Assembly (NCBI GenBank): GCA_015488885.1
Contig: WFMW01000017.1
Location: forward strand, 17,626 to 81,625
Direction of reading: 5' to 3'
Source of the DNA: Gammaproteobacteria bacterium
Lineage (GTDB): Bacteria; Pseudomonadota; Gammaproteobacteria; SZUA-229
DNA length: 64,000 nucleotides
The translations under genes were made by a program, and so were the position numbers. Below the pieces are notes generated by a model. The model saw only the letters and a list, made by a program, of their open reading frames with translations. It made no database searches and had not been told where the DNA came from. This document shows positions 48,092 to 57,348 of this stretch, piece after piece; positions within the stretch are counted from its first letter, which is position 1; the number at the start of each line of letters is the position of its first letter.

Positions 48092-48559
48092 GTGATTGAT
48101 TCTAATGGTTTTAGAGCCAATGTGGGTATTGTGCTCGGTAATCAGCAGGGTAAGGTGTTCTGGGCACGCCGCCATGGTCAGAATACCTGGCAATTCCCGC
48201 AGGGTGGCATTGATGAGCACGAATCACCGCGACAGGCGATGTTTCGAGAATTATATGAAGAAACAGGTTTAACTGAAAACCATGTTGAAATCATTGGGCA
48301 GACCGATGACTGGCTGCGTTATCGTATTCCTGATCATTTATTGCGCCGTCATTCCAAACCTCTGTGCATCGGGCAGAAGCAAATCTGGTTTTATCTTCAT
48401 CTTACGGGTAGTGAGAAGGATGTAAACTTATGTTGTACCGGGCACCCTGAGTTTGATTGTTGGCGCTGGATTGATTACTGGAAGCCAGTGGATGAAATTG
48501 TGGCATTTAAACGCAAGGTTTATCAGCAGGCACTGACGCAGCTGGAGCGGTTTGTATAA
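48092..48559 (+). CDS. rppH: RNA pyrophosphohydrolase RppH
   Basis: Nudix enzyme that removes pyrophosphate from 5' ends of mRNA and so starts decay. The Nudix box GGIDEHESPRQAMFRELYEETGL is complete (about 37-59), after WARRHGQNTWQFPQ. The start is GTG at 48092; MIDSNGFRANVGIVL matches the family N-terminus. The 155 residues are normal. Confidence 0.95.
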   Translation: MIDSNGFRANVGIVLGNQQGKVFWARRHGQNTWQFPQGGIDEHESPRQAMFRELYEETGLTENHVEIIGQTDDWLRYRIPDHLLRRHSKPLCIGQKQIWFYLHLTGSEKDVNLCCTGHPEFDCWRWIDYWKPVDEIVAFKRKVYQQALTQLERFV

Positions 48560-48579
48560 AGAGATAGCTGTCAATTTTG

Positions 48580-49002
48580 TTACTGTGGCTGTAACTCAAC
48601 CAGCAGTACCACCGCAATAAGAATCAGCACAGGGAATTCATTAAACCAGCGATACCAGATATGGCTATGACGGTTACGGTTGTTTTTAAAATCAACCAGT
48701 AATTTCCCGCACCAGATATGATAGGTAACTAATAAAGCGACCAGTCCGAGTTTGAGCTGTAACCAGAACCATCCCATGCTGTTACCACCCAGATAACTGA
48801 TTAACCAGATGCCAAGACAGATAGTAATAATGCCGGCAGGGGTCATAATGCCCCAGAATAGTTTACGTTCCATAACAATAAAACGTTGTTTGCTGATTTC
48901 ATCACTGGCGCTGGCGTGATAGACATATAACCGTGGCAGGTAGAATAAACCGGCAAACCAGGACACCATAAAAATAATATGGAAAGCTTTAACCCATAAC
49001 AT
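48580..49002 (-). CDS. hemJ: Protoporphyrinogen oxidase HemJ
   Basis: Integral membrane enzyme (formerly UPF0093) that oxidises protoporphyrinogen IX late in haem synthesis. It has four predicted helices, the conserved WVKAFHIIFMVSWFAGLFYLPRLYVYH N-terminal region, and the WFNEFPVLILIAVVLLV end. I chose ATG 49002 (MLWVKAFH), which fits the family N-terminus; ATG 49029 would add nine residues and run close to the argC promoter. It is divergent from argC. Confidence 0.9.
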   Translation of the reverse strand: MLWVKAFHIIFMVSWFAGLFYLPRLYVYHASASDEISKQRFIVMERKLFWGIMTPAGIITICLGIWLISYLGGNSMGWFWLQLKLGLVALLVTYHIWCGKLLVDFKNNRNRHSHIWYRWFNEFPVLILIAVVLLVELQPQ

Positions 49003-49049
49003 TAGCGTGTACCATAACAAATGTACCATAAAAAAATTGCATTCTAGCT

Positions 49050-49055
49050 TATAAT
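49050..49055 (+). promoter_or_regulatory. -10 element of argC
   Basis: A perfect TATAAT lies 36 nt upstream of the argC ATG. No good -35 is present at the expected spacing, and no convincing ArgR box was found. Confidence 0.4.
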
Positions 49056-49090
49056 AGAACGATGTGTCATGTTTTTAAAAAGGTGAAATA

Positions 49091-50119
49091 ATGTTATCGG
49101 TGGGTGTTGTCGGCGGTACGGGTTATACCGGTGTAGAGTTATTGCGTTTGCTGGTATTGCACCCTGATGTATCGTTAAAAATGGTGACTTCGCGGTCTGC
49201 TAATGGTTCTGCGGTGGTGGATATGTTCCCCAATTTACGTGGTTTTACCGATATGGTTTTTACCCTGCCGGATAGCCATGCGCTGGCGCAGTGTGATGTG
49301 GTTTTTTTTGCTACGCCCAATGGTACGGCAATGAAAATGGCACCTGATCTGCTTGCACAGGGCGTACGCGTGATTGACCTGGCGGCCGATTTTCGTTTGC
49401 GCGATGCCACGGTATGGGAAAAATGGTATGGTATTGAACATGCCTGTAAAGAACTGCTTGCTGAGGCGGTTTATGGCTTACCTGAACTTAATCGTGAATT
49501 GATCGCTAATGCCAGGCTGGTTGCCAATCCCGGCTGTTATCCTACTGCGGTTACCCTGGGTTTTTTGCCTTTAATCGAACAGGGTTTGCTGGATGATCAG
49601 CATTTGATTGCGGATGCCAAATCCGGGGTAAGTGGAGCAGGTCGCGGTGCCAGTGTGGCGACATTACAGGCCGAGTCAGCAGAAAATTTTAAACCTTATG
49701 CCGTGGATGGGCATCGTCATTTACCGGAGATTCAGCAAACTCTGTCTACGCTTGCCTGCCATCAGGTTAGTTTAACGTTTGTACCGCATTTGCTACCGAT
49801 GATTCGGGGGATTGAAGCCAGTCTTTATGCCAGCCTGAAAACCACGGTTGATTTACAGAATCTGTATGAACAACGTTATGCTGATGAGTATTTTGTTGAT
49901 ATCTTACCTGCCGGAACTATGCCGGAAACACGTACAGTAAAAGGGGCAAACAGTTGCCGGATTGCAGTATTCAGGCCTCAGGGTGGTGATACGGTTGTGG
50001 TTTCGTCAGTGATTGATAATCTGGTAAAAGGCGCGGCTGGTCAGGCAGTGCAGAATATGAATATTATGTTTAATCTACCTGAGTCACAGGGATTAAATCA
50101 GGTGGCATTATTACCATGA
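49091..50119 (+). CDS. argC: N-acetyl-gamma-glutamyl-phosphate reductase
   Basis: NADPH enzyme of arginine synthesis that reduces N-acetylglutamyl phosphate to the semialdehyde. [14 protein letters not shown] (about 8-21) binds the nucleotide, and the catalytic cysteine is in ANPGCYPTA (about 147-155). [15 protein letters not shown] is typical of the C-terminal domain. The 342 residues are normal. AAGGTG precedes the ATG, and the stop overlaps the next gene as ATGA. Confidence 0.96.
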   Translation: MLSVGVVGGTGYTGVELLRLLVLHPDVSLKMVTSRSANGSAVVDMFPNLRGFTDMVFTLPDSHALAQCDVVFFATPNGTAMKMAPDLLAQGVRVIDLAADFRLRDATVWEKWYGIEHACKELLAEAVYGLPELNRELIANARLVANPGCYPTAVTLGFLPLIEQGLLDDQHLIADAKSGVSGAGRGASVATLQAESAENFKPYAVDGHRHLPEIQQTLSTLACHQVSLTFVPHLLPMIRGIEASLYASLKTTVDLQNLYEQRYADEYFVDILPAGTMPETRTVKGANSCRIAVFRPQGGDTVVVSSVIDNLVKGAAGQAVQNMNIMFNLPESQGLNQVALLP

Positions 50120-50859
50120 GTTTTAAACCCAGACAGAGTCAGCAGATTATTGTTATCCAACGCCCAATGCTGTGGGTATTTAGCCTGCTTGTGTTGTTGA
50201 CAGCTATACTGGTTTCTATCTGGTTGATCTATGACTATGGTCTTTACCGGGGGGGGTATGATCAGTCAACGGCACAGGCAACTATTTTACAGTTACATAA
50301 AAAGCTGGCAGCTGCAAAAGCCGAAAAGCTTGAAACTCAGCGACAAACGGCTATGCTTGAACGTAACAGGCAAATTGATAACGATGCGGCTCAACAGTTA
50401 AAGGAAAATATTGTTAACGTACAGAACGAAAATCTGGCCTTAAAAAAAGAACTGATTTTTTATAAAAGTATCGTCGCACCTGAACAGGGTAAACGAAGCC
50501 TGGCTATTCAGACTATTCAGCTTAAAGCTGACGTTGATAATAAGGATCGCTACCGGTATAAAATCATGCTCAGCCAGCATGGTCATAATGATCGTTTTGC
50601 CAGAGGAACGATTAATGTCACCATCAAGGGATCAAAACAGGGTCGGCATAGGGTTTTAAAATTAACAGATATTTCAAATGCAACAAAAAAAACAATGAAT
50701 TTCGGTTTTAGATACTTTCAGAATTTTGAAGGTATGATGACCTTGCCTGAGGCATTTCAGCCTGATTCTATACATATCATGGTGAAGCCAAAAACGGCCA
50801 GGATAAAACCTGTTGATGAACAATTTACCTGGTCTGATCTGACTGCCGGGGGGGTGTAA
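50116..50859 (+). CDS. DUF6776-like single-span protein with coiled coil
   Basis: 247 residues with one transmembrane helix (about 17-43) and a coiled coil (about 58-110, [16 protein letters not shown] onwards). An extracytoplasmic beta-rich domain follows. Similar genes lie between argC and erpA in other gammaproteobacteria. No function is established. Its start overlaps the argC stop by four bases, and it is followed after 1 nt by the bactofilin gene, suggesting linked roles in the cell envelope. Confidence 0.8.
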   Translation: MSFKPRQSQQIIVIQRPMLWVFSLLVLLTAILVSIWLIYDYGLYRGGYDQSTAQATILQLHKKLAAAKAEKLETQRQTAMLERNRQIDNDAAQQLKENIVNVQNENLALKKELIFYKSIVAPEQGKRSLAIQTIQLKADVDNKDRYRYKIMLSQHGHNDRFARGTINVTIKGSKQGRHRVLKLTDISNATKKTMNFGFRYFQNFEGMMTLPEAFQPDSIHIMVKPKTARIKPVDEQFTWSDLTAGGV

Positions 50860-50860
50860 T

Positions 50861-51313
50861 ATGTTTGGTAAGAAAAAAATTAAATCTTCAAAAATTGATA
50901 CTTTAATCGGACATGGTGTTGAAGTATTCGGTGACATTAAATTTCATGGTGGCCTGCATCTGGATGGAAAGGTTACCGGCAATGTTAGTTCAGCTCAACA
51001 GCAGGATGCTGGTGCAGTATTAGTGGTGAGTGATAAAGGCCGTATAGAAGGTGATGTGCATGTCGCTTATGCCATCATTAATGGTGAGGTTGAAGGCAAT
51101 GTGTATGCAGCGGAAAAACTGGAATTATCTGCCCGAGCACGTATTTCCGGTAATGTTTATTATAATCTGCTGGAAATGGCCAGTGGTGCAGAAATAAACG
51201 GAAGTATGTTGCACGAGACCAGTGAAAACAGGTTTCTTGAGCACAAAGATGATCTGTCTGATGAATCAGTCAGTAATGTGCATCATCTTGATGATGTCAT
51301 CGTTTCTCAATAA
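50861..51313 (+). CDS. Bactofilin (polymer-forming cytoskeletal protein)
   Basis: 150 residues dominated by a right-handed beta-helix bactofilin domain, with repeated glycine strands GDIKFHGGLHLDGKVTGNV, GRIEGDVHVAYAIINGEVEGNVYA and ARISGNVYY. Bactofilins polymerise without nucleotide at the membrane and often recruit cell-wall enzymes. Its partner may be the DUF6776-like gene 1 nt upstream. The short basic N-terminus (MFGKKKIKSSK) fits the family. Confidence 0.9.
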   Translation: MFGKKKIKSSKIDTLIGHGVEVFGDIKFHGGLHLDGKVTGNVSSAQQQDAGAVLVVSDKGRIEGDVHVAYAIINGEVEGNVYAAEKLELSARARISGNVYYNLLEMASGAEINGSMLHETSENRFLEHKDDLSDESVSNVHHLDDVIVSQ

Positions 51314-51328
51314 TATAAGCAATCAATA

Positions 51329-51353
51329 ATACTTGACTAATTTACTCGGGAAA
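51329..51353 (+). promoter_or_regulatory. IscR type 1-like site overlapping the erpA promoter
   Basis: The 25 bp fit the E. coli type 1 IscR consensus at 22 positions. The left half ATACTTGACTA is perfect; mismatches are at 51345, 51351 and 51353. It overlaps a -35 TTGACT at 51333-51338, with a weak -10 near 51357-51362. E. coli erpA is also under IscR, so Fe-S-dependent repression is a reasonable inference. Confidence 0.6.
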
Positions 51354-51395
51354 TGGTAATTTAATGGTACTGAACATTAATACAAAGAGTGAGTG

Positions 51396-51770
51396 ATGGA
51401 AATTCAAGTTAGTTTTGCCCCAAAACCTAAGGTCGTCGAAGGTGCTACCGTTAAATTTTCCGATGCTGCGGCTAAAAAAGTGAACGCACTGGTAAAAGAG
51501 GAAAATAACGACAGGCTAAAATTACGGGTGATGGTAGAAGGTGGCGGCTGTTCCGGTTTTCAGTATGGTTTCAAGTTTGATGAAACCATCAATGACGATG
51601 ATACGGTTATTGAAAACCAGGGTGCAACCATGCTGGTGGATGCAACCAGTATGCAATATCTCAATGGCGCAGAAGTAGATTATCTTGAAGGTCTGGAAGG
51701 TGCGCGTTTTGTGATTAATAATCCTAATGCAAAATCCACCTGTGGTTGTGGCTCGTCATTTTCAATATAG
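51396..51770 (+). CDS. erpA: A-type iron-sulfur carrier ErpA
   Basis: Delivers Fe-S clusters to apoproteins, including enzymes of isoprenoid synthesis. The three cluster cysteines are in [11 protein letters not shown] and the closing TCGCGSSF. I chose ATG 51396, which has AGTGAG before it; the GTG at 51393 is one codon longer. The 124 residues are slightly longer than E. coli ErpA because of the N-terminus. A terminator follows. Confidence 0.95.
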   Translation: MEIQVSFAPKPKVVEGATVKFSDAAAKKVNALVKEENNDRLKLRVMVEGGGCSGFQYGFKFDETINDDDTVIENQGATMLVDATSMQYLNGAEVDYLEGLEGARFVINNPNAKSTCGCGSSFSI

Positions 51771-51814
51771 ATTGTTTCTCAAAATACAGCGCTACTGGTC
51801 TACTGGTAGTGATT

Positions 51815-51849
51815 AAAAGCATAGAAGCGTCTGTTTCTGTGCTTTTTTT
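51815..51849 (+). terminator. Intrinsic terminator of erpA
   Basis: AAAAGCATAGAA pairs with TTTCTGTGCTTTT through one G-T pair, followed by a run of T residues, 45 nt after the erpA stop. Confidence 0.8.
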
Positions 51850-51898
51850 ATGAATTAGCAGATTTTCTGTTAATATCTTTTGTCCAATGATTATGGTT

Positions 51899-51933
51899 TA
51901 TCAAATATCATCAGCTGCTGATGATATTTGATA
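51899..51933. promoter_or_regulatory. 35-bp near-perfect palindrome upstream of gltA
   Basis: TATCAAATATCATCAGC and its exact reverse complement flank a single T at 51916, giving two 17-bp arms. It ends 62 nt before the gltA start. It has no T tract after it and is separate from the erpA terminator, so an operator is more likely than a terminator. I do not recognise the binding protein. Confidence 0.7.
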
Positions 51934-51995
51934 TCATGGTTGTTCAGAGGTTCTCTTAGATTCAATAGAGCCATTTTATCAAGCAGGAAACAATA

Positions 51996-53153
51996 ATGAC
52001 CAGTGAATATTTACCCGGCCTGGCTGGTGTGCCAGCAACAAAATCGAATATTTCTTCCATTGATGGTGAGCAGGGGATACTGGCCTACCGTGGTTATGAT
52101 ATCCGTGAGCTGGCTGAGAAAAGTACTTTTGAAGAGACTGCATTATTATTGCTTGACGGATGCCTGCCGGGTGCTGCCGAGCTGGCGGATTTTGACCGGC
52201 AATTACGCGGCGAACGTCGGCTTAAATATAAAATTCGTACGATTATGAAAAATCTGCCTACCTCCGGTCACCCGATGGAAATGTTACAGACAGCCGTGGC
52301 CAGTTTGGGCATGTTTTATGGTGGTGAAGAAGTGCTCTCCGACGGTATTACCGGTAATGATGTGGAATATATCCATAGTATGTCAGTCAAAATTATTTCC
52401 CGTATGTCTACCATTGTTGCTATGTGGGAACACATTCGTCATGGTTATGACCCGATTGAACCGCGTGATGACCTGACGCATGCGGAAAATTTCCTGTATA
52501 TGCTGGATGGCCAGGAACCTGATCCGTTAAAAGTTAAAATTATGGATGCCTGTCTGGTCTTGCATGCCGAGCACACCATTAACGCCTCTACCTTTGCTGC
52601 CATGGTCTGTGGTTCCACACTGGCGAGTCCGTTTCTGGTGATTGCAGCAGCCATTGGCACCCTGGCCGGGCCGCTTCATGGTGGTGCCAATCAACGGGTG
52701 GTACAAATGCTTAAGGAAATCGGTCGGCCGGAGAATGTCCGCCAGTGGCTGGATGACAGGCTGGCAAAAAAAGAAGTTATCTGGGGAATGGGGCATCGTG
52801 AATATAAAACCAAAGATCCTCGCGCTACCGTGTTACAGAAGATGATGGTGGAATGGGGCGAGGCACAGGGAATCTTAAGCCCGATATTTGAGACAGCATT
52901 AGAGCTGGAAAAAGCCTGCGAAACAGCACTTGGCCCCAAAGGCGTATATCCAAATGTGGATTATTATTCAGGTATTCTCTACCGGGAAATGGGCATTGCG
53001 CCGGATCAGTATACGCCCATTTTTGCCGTGTCACGTGTTGCTGGCTGGTTAGCGCACTGGCGGGAACAACTGTCAGATAACCGTATTTTCCGGCCAACGC
53101 AAATATACACGGGCAAAAAACTCCGGCATTATGTTGAAATAGATAAACGCTAG
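51996..53153 (+). CDS. gltA: Citrate synthase, short type
   Basis: Condenses acetyl-CoA and oxaloacetate. Catalytic residues are visible in LVLHAEHTINAST, LAGPLHGGANQ (histidines) and the aspartate of PNVDYYSG. The 385 residues and IDGEQGILAYRGYDIRELAE belong to the shorter, dimeric type seen in Gram-positives and many autotrophs, not the 427-residue NADH-regulated enteric type. 2-Methylcitrate synthase cannot be excluded, but no prp genes are near. AGGAAA precedes the ATG. Confidence 0.9.
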   Translation: MTSEYLPGLAGVPATKSNISSIDGEQGILAYRGYDIRELAEKSTFEETALLLLDGCLPGAAELADFDRQLRGERRLKYKIRTIMKNLPTSGHPMEMLQTAVASLGMFYGGEEVLSDGITGNDVEYIHSMSVKIISRMSTIVAMWEHIRHGYDPIEPRDDLTHAENFLYMLDGQEPDPLKVKIMDACLVLHAEHTINASTFAAMVCGSTLASPFLVIAAAIGTLAGPLHGGANQRVVQMLKEIGRPENVRQWLDDRLAKKEVIWGMGHREYKTKDPRATVLQKMMVEWGEAQGILSPIFETALELEKACETALGPKGVYPNVDYYSGILYREMGIAPDQYTPIFAVSRVAGWLAHWREQLSDNRIFRPTQIYTGKKLRHYVEIDKR

Positions 53154-53168
53154 ATCTATTGTAACTAC

Positions 53169-54305
53169 TCAGCTAACCGGGTATGTAATATCGCCCAGAA
53201 TGACCTGCTCTCTGGCACCCGTTACGGTGGGTATATTACCGGGGATATTAGCCAGTCGGCATTTTGCCAGCCAGGAAAAAGTCATTGCCTCAACCCAGTC
53301 GGGCTGTACCCCAAGTTGCGTGGTTGGGCGGATCGGTATGGTAGTCAAAGCCTGTAGGCGTTGCATTAATGTTGTGTTATGTACGCCTCCACCACAGATA
53401 TAAATTTCATTGGTCTTTTCAGCATATAACTTTATTGCATGAACGATGGAATGGGCGGTTAAATCGCATAAGGTGCTTTGTACATCCTGTGGTTGAATAG
53501 GTATGCCTTGCAGATGCTGTTCCAGCCATGGTAGATTAAAATACTCAAACCCGGTACTTTTGGGCGGTGGCTGCTGAAAATAGTCATCAGCTAACAGGCT
53601 GGTTAATAACTTTTTATTGCTGATGCCGCTGGCGGCAAAGTCACCATTATGGTCATAAGCCTGCTGTGTTTGCTGATATATCCATGCATCCATCAAACTG
53701 TTTCCCGGCCCGGTGTCAAAGCCGATAATTTTGTTTGTGATTATTTCACTGGATGCCTGTCCGTTCGATTGTTTGGGTAAGACGGTGATATTTGCTATGC
53801 CGCCGATATTAACAATCACCCGGTTATTTTGCTGGCTCGAAAAGACTGCCTGGTGGAAAGCCGGCACCAGCGGCGCGCCCTGGCCACCTGCCCTGATATC
53901 GGCATTGCGAAAATCAGCGACCACTGGAATATGGGTTAGATTAGCGATTAATGCAGGGTTGCCAATCTGTAAGGAAAACGGCTGTTTAATGTCTGGTCGA
54001 TGGCGAATGGTCTGCCCATGGCTGCCTATTGCTGTGACCTCATCCGCGCGAATATCTGCCTGCTGTAAAAGTGCTATCACTGCCTGCGCAAATACCTTGC
54101 CGGTTGCATCATTCAGCGTCTGTAATGAGCCGAGTCTATTATCTGCCAGCTGGCGTGTGGCGAATATGTCGTTACGTATCGATAGCGGCCAGTTCATATT
54201 TAAACAGGCTTTACAGCGTGGTTGTGGCGTGGAAAAATCAACCAGTGTGGCATCGATACTGTCGACGCTGGTGCCGGACATCAGGCCAACATAATAATCA
54301 GGCAT
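53169..54305 (-). CDS. anmK: Anhydro-N-acetylmuramic acid kinase
   Basis: Cell-wall recycling enzyme that opens and phosphorylates 1,6-anhydro-MurNAc. The N-terminus GLMSGTSVDSIDATLVDF, GSHGQTIRHRP, VNIGGIANIT, GFDTGPGNSLMDAW and CGGGVHNTTLM are diagnostic. The 378 residues are normal. It lies 11 nt downstream of the M23 endopeptidase gene, a pairing shared with Pseudomonas, and is convergent with gltA. Confidence 0.96.
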   Translation of the reverse strand: MPDYYVGLMSGTSVDSIDATLVDFSTPQPRCKACLNMNWPLSIRNDIFATRQLADNRLGSLQTLNDATGKVFAQAVIALLQQADIRADEVTAIGSHGQTIRHRPDIKQPFSLQIGNPALIANLTHIPVVADFRNADIRAGGQGAPLVPAFHQAVFSSQQNNRVIVNIGGIANITVLPKQSNGQASSEIITNKIIGFDTGPGNSLMDAWIYQQTQQAYDHNGDFAASGISNKKLLTSLLADDYFQQPPPKSTGFEYFNLPWLEQHLQGIPIQPQDVQSTLCDLTAHSIVHAIKLYAEKTNEIYICGGGVHNTTLMQRLQALTTIPIRPTTQLGVQPDWVEAMTFSWLAKCRLANIPGNIPTVTGAREQVILGDITYPVS

Positions 54306-54316
54306 TAAGTAGAAGG

Positions 54317-55888
54317 CTATTGTTTTTTTGTATCGGCATAAGCAAGTTGCTGATGCCGGGCAATGGCATCCAGTTGAGCCAGCATGGGTGTTGTCATTAG
54401 CTCAAAGTCAGCAAGGTAACGTTTGGGTATAGGTTTGGCTTCAGGTAGTTTGACGGTAAGGGGGTTTCTGTGAACGCCATAGACACGGAATTCATAATGC
54501 AAATGAGGGCCGGTTGCCAGACCAGACATGCCAACATAAGCAATCGTCTGCCCCTGTCTGACCCTGGAGCCGACTTTGATATGGCGATTAAAGCGGTGTA
54601 AATGTCCATAGAGCGTGCTGTATTTAGGGCCATGTTTCAGAATAATAACCCGACCATAGCCACCTTTTCGGCCTTTGAAAATAACTTTTCCATCACCGGC
54701 TGCATAGACCGGGGTACCAATCTTGGCGGCATAGTCAACGCCCTTGTGTGAACGGAATTTATGCAAAATGGGATGATAACGGCGCAGAGAAAAACGTGAA
54801 CTGATGCGGGTATATTTAACGGGCGTACGTAAAAATGCCTTACGCATACTTTTACCATCAGGCGTGTAATATTCGCTGTGATTGGTTTGCGGGTTGGTAT
54901 AACGTACTGCGCGATAGGTTTTCCCCCGGTTAATAAATTCTGCAGCCAGGATATTACCATCCGAAATTTTTTCACCATTGCGATACAGTTGCTGATAAAC
55001 CAGTGTAAATTGATCGCCTTTGCGGATATCCTGCGCGAAGTCAATATCCCAGCCAAAAATTCCGGCCATTTTCATAATTAGATTCTGGGAAATGCTGGCT
55101 TTTTTCGCTGCCAGATAAAGTGAGGATTCAATTTTCCCACTGGCATGGGTAGTCCGGGTATCAATATTATGGTGGGCAATCGTTGCAGTCAGTGTATTGT
55201 TTTTCCGTTCAACATTAAGGTAGGCTATTTTATTTATATCATAACGTAATGCCAGTAGCCTGCCATGGCTATCAGTTTGTATGCGGATAATATCCCCGGG
55301 ATGTATTTTGCGCAGTTTTTTAACCGCAGTACCCGATTGCATTAATGCATGAACCTGTACGGCCTTAAAACCAGCACGTTTAAAAATACGCGCAAGACTG
55401 TCACCGGATTTTATTTTAAATGTTTGCCAGGGTTGTGAAGTGGTTTCATCAGAACGGTTAAGCTTGCTCTGTGGTGCCAGTACTGGCTGTGTCTGTGGTT
55501 GCGCGGGCAGTGCCGGTAAAGTTAGTGAGAACTGTTCCCGGTTTTGCAGTTTTTTATCTGATGTTGAGATTGCGGATTTTGAGCTATTTATTTGCCTGTC
55601 ACCGGATGGTGTTTTATCAGCACTGGGTGGTAAATTGGTTGTTGCTTTGTTTTTGTCAGTATTATTTATGGGAATAGTGATTGAAATTGTTCCATTAACA
55701 GTGTCTGGTTTCGAGTTGGCGAGTGAGCTTAATGCGGTTTTGACGGTTTGCTGAAAGGGTCTTGTATTGGCAATGACGACACCCATGCCAATACTGACAA
55801 GTGCCAGTAAAGGCCAGCGTAATTTAGTGTACCAGCGTTTGTCTGATTCGGTATTATGGGTACGGAAATCTTTATTAATCAATGACAT
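54317..55888 (-). CDS. M23 murein endopeptidase, MepM-like
   Basis: Peptidoglycan cross-link hydrolase. An N-terminal transmembrane helix (about 26-46) is followed by a Pro/Ser/Thr-rich linker and a LysM/OapA-like domain (WQTFKIKSGDSLARIFKRAGF, about 153-173). The C-terminal M23 domain has zinc motif HKGVDYAAKIGTPV and GPHLHYEFRVYG. The 523 residues fit MepM/YebA relatives. It is co-transcribed with anmK, linking wall cleavage and recycling. Confidence 0.92.
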   Translation of the reverse strand: MSLINKDFRTHNTESDKRWYTKLRWPLLALVSIGMGVVIANTRPFQQTVKTALSSLANSKPDTVNGTISITIPINNTDKNKATTNLPPSADKTPSGDRQINSSKSAISTSDKKLQNREQFSLTLPALPAQPQTQPVLAPQSKLNRSDETTSQPWQTFKIKSGDSLARIFKRAGFKAVQVHALMQSGTAVKKLRKIHPGDIIRIQTDSHGRLLALRYDINKIAYLNVERKNNTLTATIAHHNIDTRTTHASGKIESSLYLAAKKASISQNLIMKMAGIFGWDIDFAQDIRKGDQFTLVYQQLYRNGEKISDGNILAAEFINRGKTYRAVRYTNPQTNHSEYYTPDGKSMRKAFLRTPVKYTRISSRFSLRRYHPILHKFRSHKGVDYAAKIGTPVYAAGDGKVIFKGRKGGYGRVIILKHGPKYSTLYGHLHRFNRHIKVGSRVRQGQTIAYVGMSGLATGPHLHYEFRVYGVHRNPLTVKLPEAKPIPKRYLADFELMTTPMLAQLDAIARHQQLAYADTKKQ

Positions 55889-56087
55889 TGGTGTGTATAA
55901 GCCGTTATTGTTTATAGTATGAATGTAGTTGTTTAAACCCTTAAGGTCAATGTTATGGCGATAAAATACGCCACAAAATAATGCAAACCTGCCATTACTT
56001 TAAGTCATTGCCTTACATTTATGTTGAGAAAGCCGTTCGTCGCGGGTATCTTATACATCTTTTTAGCTTGTGGACAGGAATTTTTTT

Positions 56088-57287
56088 ATGAAGTCAATTG
56101 AACAGCAACTTGAAATAATCCAGCGTGGTGCCGATGAAATCCTTGTGGAAAAGGAGCTGATTGCCAAATTAAATGAAGACCGGCCATTGCGTATCAAGGC
56201 GGGGTTCGACCCTACCGCACCGGATTTACATCTTGGTCATACAGTATTGATAAATAAATTACGTCAGTTTCAGGATCTGGGACATGAAGTGATGTTTCTG
56301 ATCGGTGACTTTACCGGCATGATTGGTGACCCGACCGGTAAATCGGCCACCCGTCCACCACTGACCCAGGAAGATGTCGATAACAACGCAAAAACCTATC
56401 AGGCGCAAATATTCAAAATTCTGGATAAGGATAAAACCAGAGTGATGTTTAATTCACAGTGGATGAGCAAATTGAGCAGTGTGGAGATGGTCAAACTGGC
56501 TGCCAGCAGCACCGTTGCGCGGATGCTTGAACGTGATGATTTCAGTAAACGTTATAAAAGCGGCCAGTCAATTGCGATTCACGAATTTCTCTACCCGTTA
56601 ATTCAGGGCTACGATTCGGTGGCCATGCAGGCCGACCTGGAACTGGGCGGTACCGACCAGAAGTTTAACCTGCTAATGGGGCGTCAGTTACAGGAACAGC
56701 ACGGTCAGAAACCACAATGTGTGTTAACCATGCCGATTCTTGAGGGTCTGGACGGGGTGCAGAAAATGTCCAAATCTCTGAATAATTATATCGGCATTGC
56801 TGATGCGCCCAGAGATATGTTCGGCAAAATCATGTCGATCTCCGACGATTTGATGTGGCGCTATTTTGAGCTGCTCAGTTTTCGGCCAATGGCTGAAATC
56901 AATATTTTCAGGGATGAGGTGGCAGCGGGTAAAAACCCACGGGATATAAAATTCTTACTGGCGGAAGAAATTATTACCCGCTTTCACTCCAGCACCGAGG
57001 CGACGGCGGCAAGAGAAGGCTTTATTGCCCAGTTTGCAAAAAACCGCGTGCCGGATGATATACCTGAACTGTCTTTTGAAACACCGCAGCAAGGTTACCC
57101 GATTGCCAATTTGCTTAAAGATGCCGGTCTGTGTTCCAGCACCAGTGATGCCATGCGTATGATTATGCAGGGGGCGGCGAAAATTGATGGTGAAAAAGTG
57201 GCTGATAAAACGGTAAAGATTCAGTCGGGAACCCGAGCCGTTTTTCAGGTGGGCAAACGTCGGTTTGCAAGAATCATATTGCAGTAA
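56088..57287 (+). CDS. tyrS: Tyrosyl-tRNA synthetase
   Basis: Class I synthetase charging tRNA(Tyr). The HIGH-type motif is HLGHTVLI and the KMSKS motif is [12 protein letters not shown]. The C-terminal S4 RNA-binding domain ([12 protein letters not shown]) is intact. ATG 56088 is preferred since GGACAGGAA upstream acts as the ribosome site; the longer GTG frame from 56070 starts inside it. The 399 residues fit the TyrZ subtype found in Pseudomonas. Confidence 0.96.
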   Translation: MKSIEQQLEIIQRGADEILVEKELIAKLNEDRPLRIKAGFDPTAPDLHLGHTVLINKLRQFQDLGHEVMFLIGDFTGMIGDPTGKSATRPPLTQEDVDNNAKTYQAQIFKILDKDKTRVMFNSQWMSKLSSVEMVKLAASSTVARMLERDDFSKRYKSGQSIAIHEFLYPLIQGYDSVAMQADLELGGTDQKFNLLMGRQLQEQHGQKPQCVLTMPILEGLDGVQKMSKSLNNYIGIADAPRDMFGKIMSISDDLMWRYFELLSFRPMAEINIFRDEVAAGKNPRDIKFLLAEEIITRFHSSTEATAAREGFIAQFAKNRVPDDIPELSFETPQQGYPIANLLKDAGLCSSTSDAMRMIMQGAAKIDGEKVADKTVKIQSGTRAVFQVGKRRFARIILQ

Positions 57288-57324
57288 TTTTTCAGGAATG
57301 ATAAAACAGTCTATCCCTGAAAAA
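57288..57324. terminator. Weak bidirectional hairpin between tyrS and the lamin-tail gene
   Basis: TTTTTCAGG and CCTGAAAAA form a 9-bp stem around an 18-20 nt loop in the convergent gap. A long T tract is lacking, so the call is tentative. Confidence 0.4.
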
Positions 57325-57348
57325 GCCATCCATGGCTGTATCGGTTCC

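Noticed and set aside
55954..55975. GGCG/CGCC inverted repeat upstream of tyrS, considered as a T-box-like leader
   Set aside because: No T-box core or antiterminator sequence, and T-box control is not expected in gammaproteobacteria.
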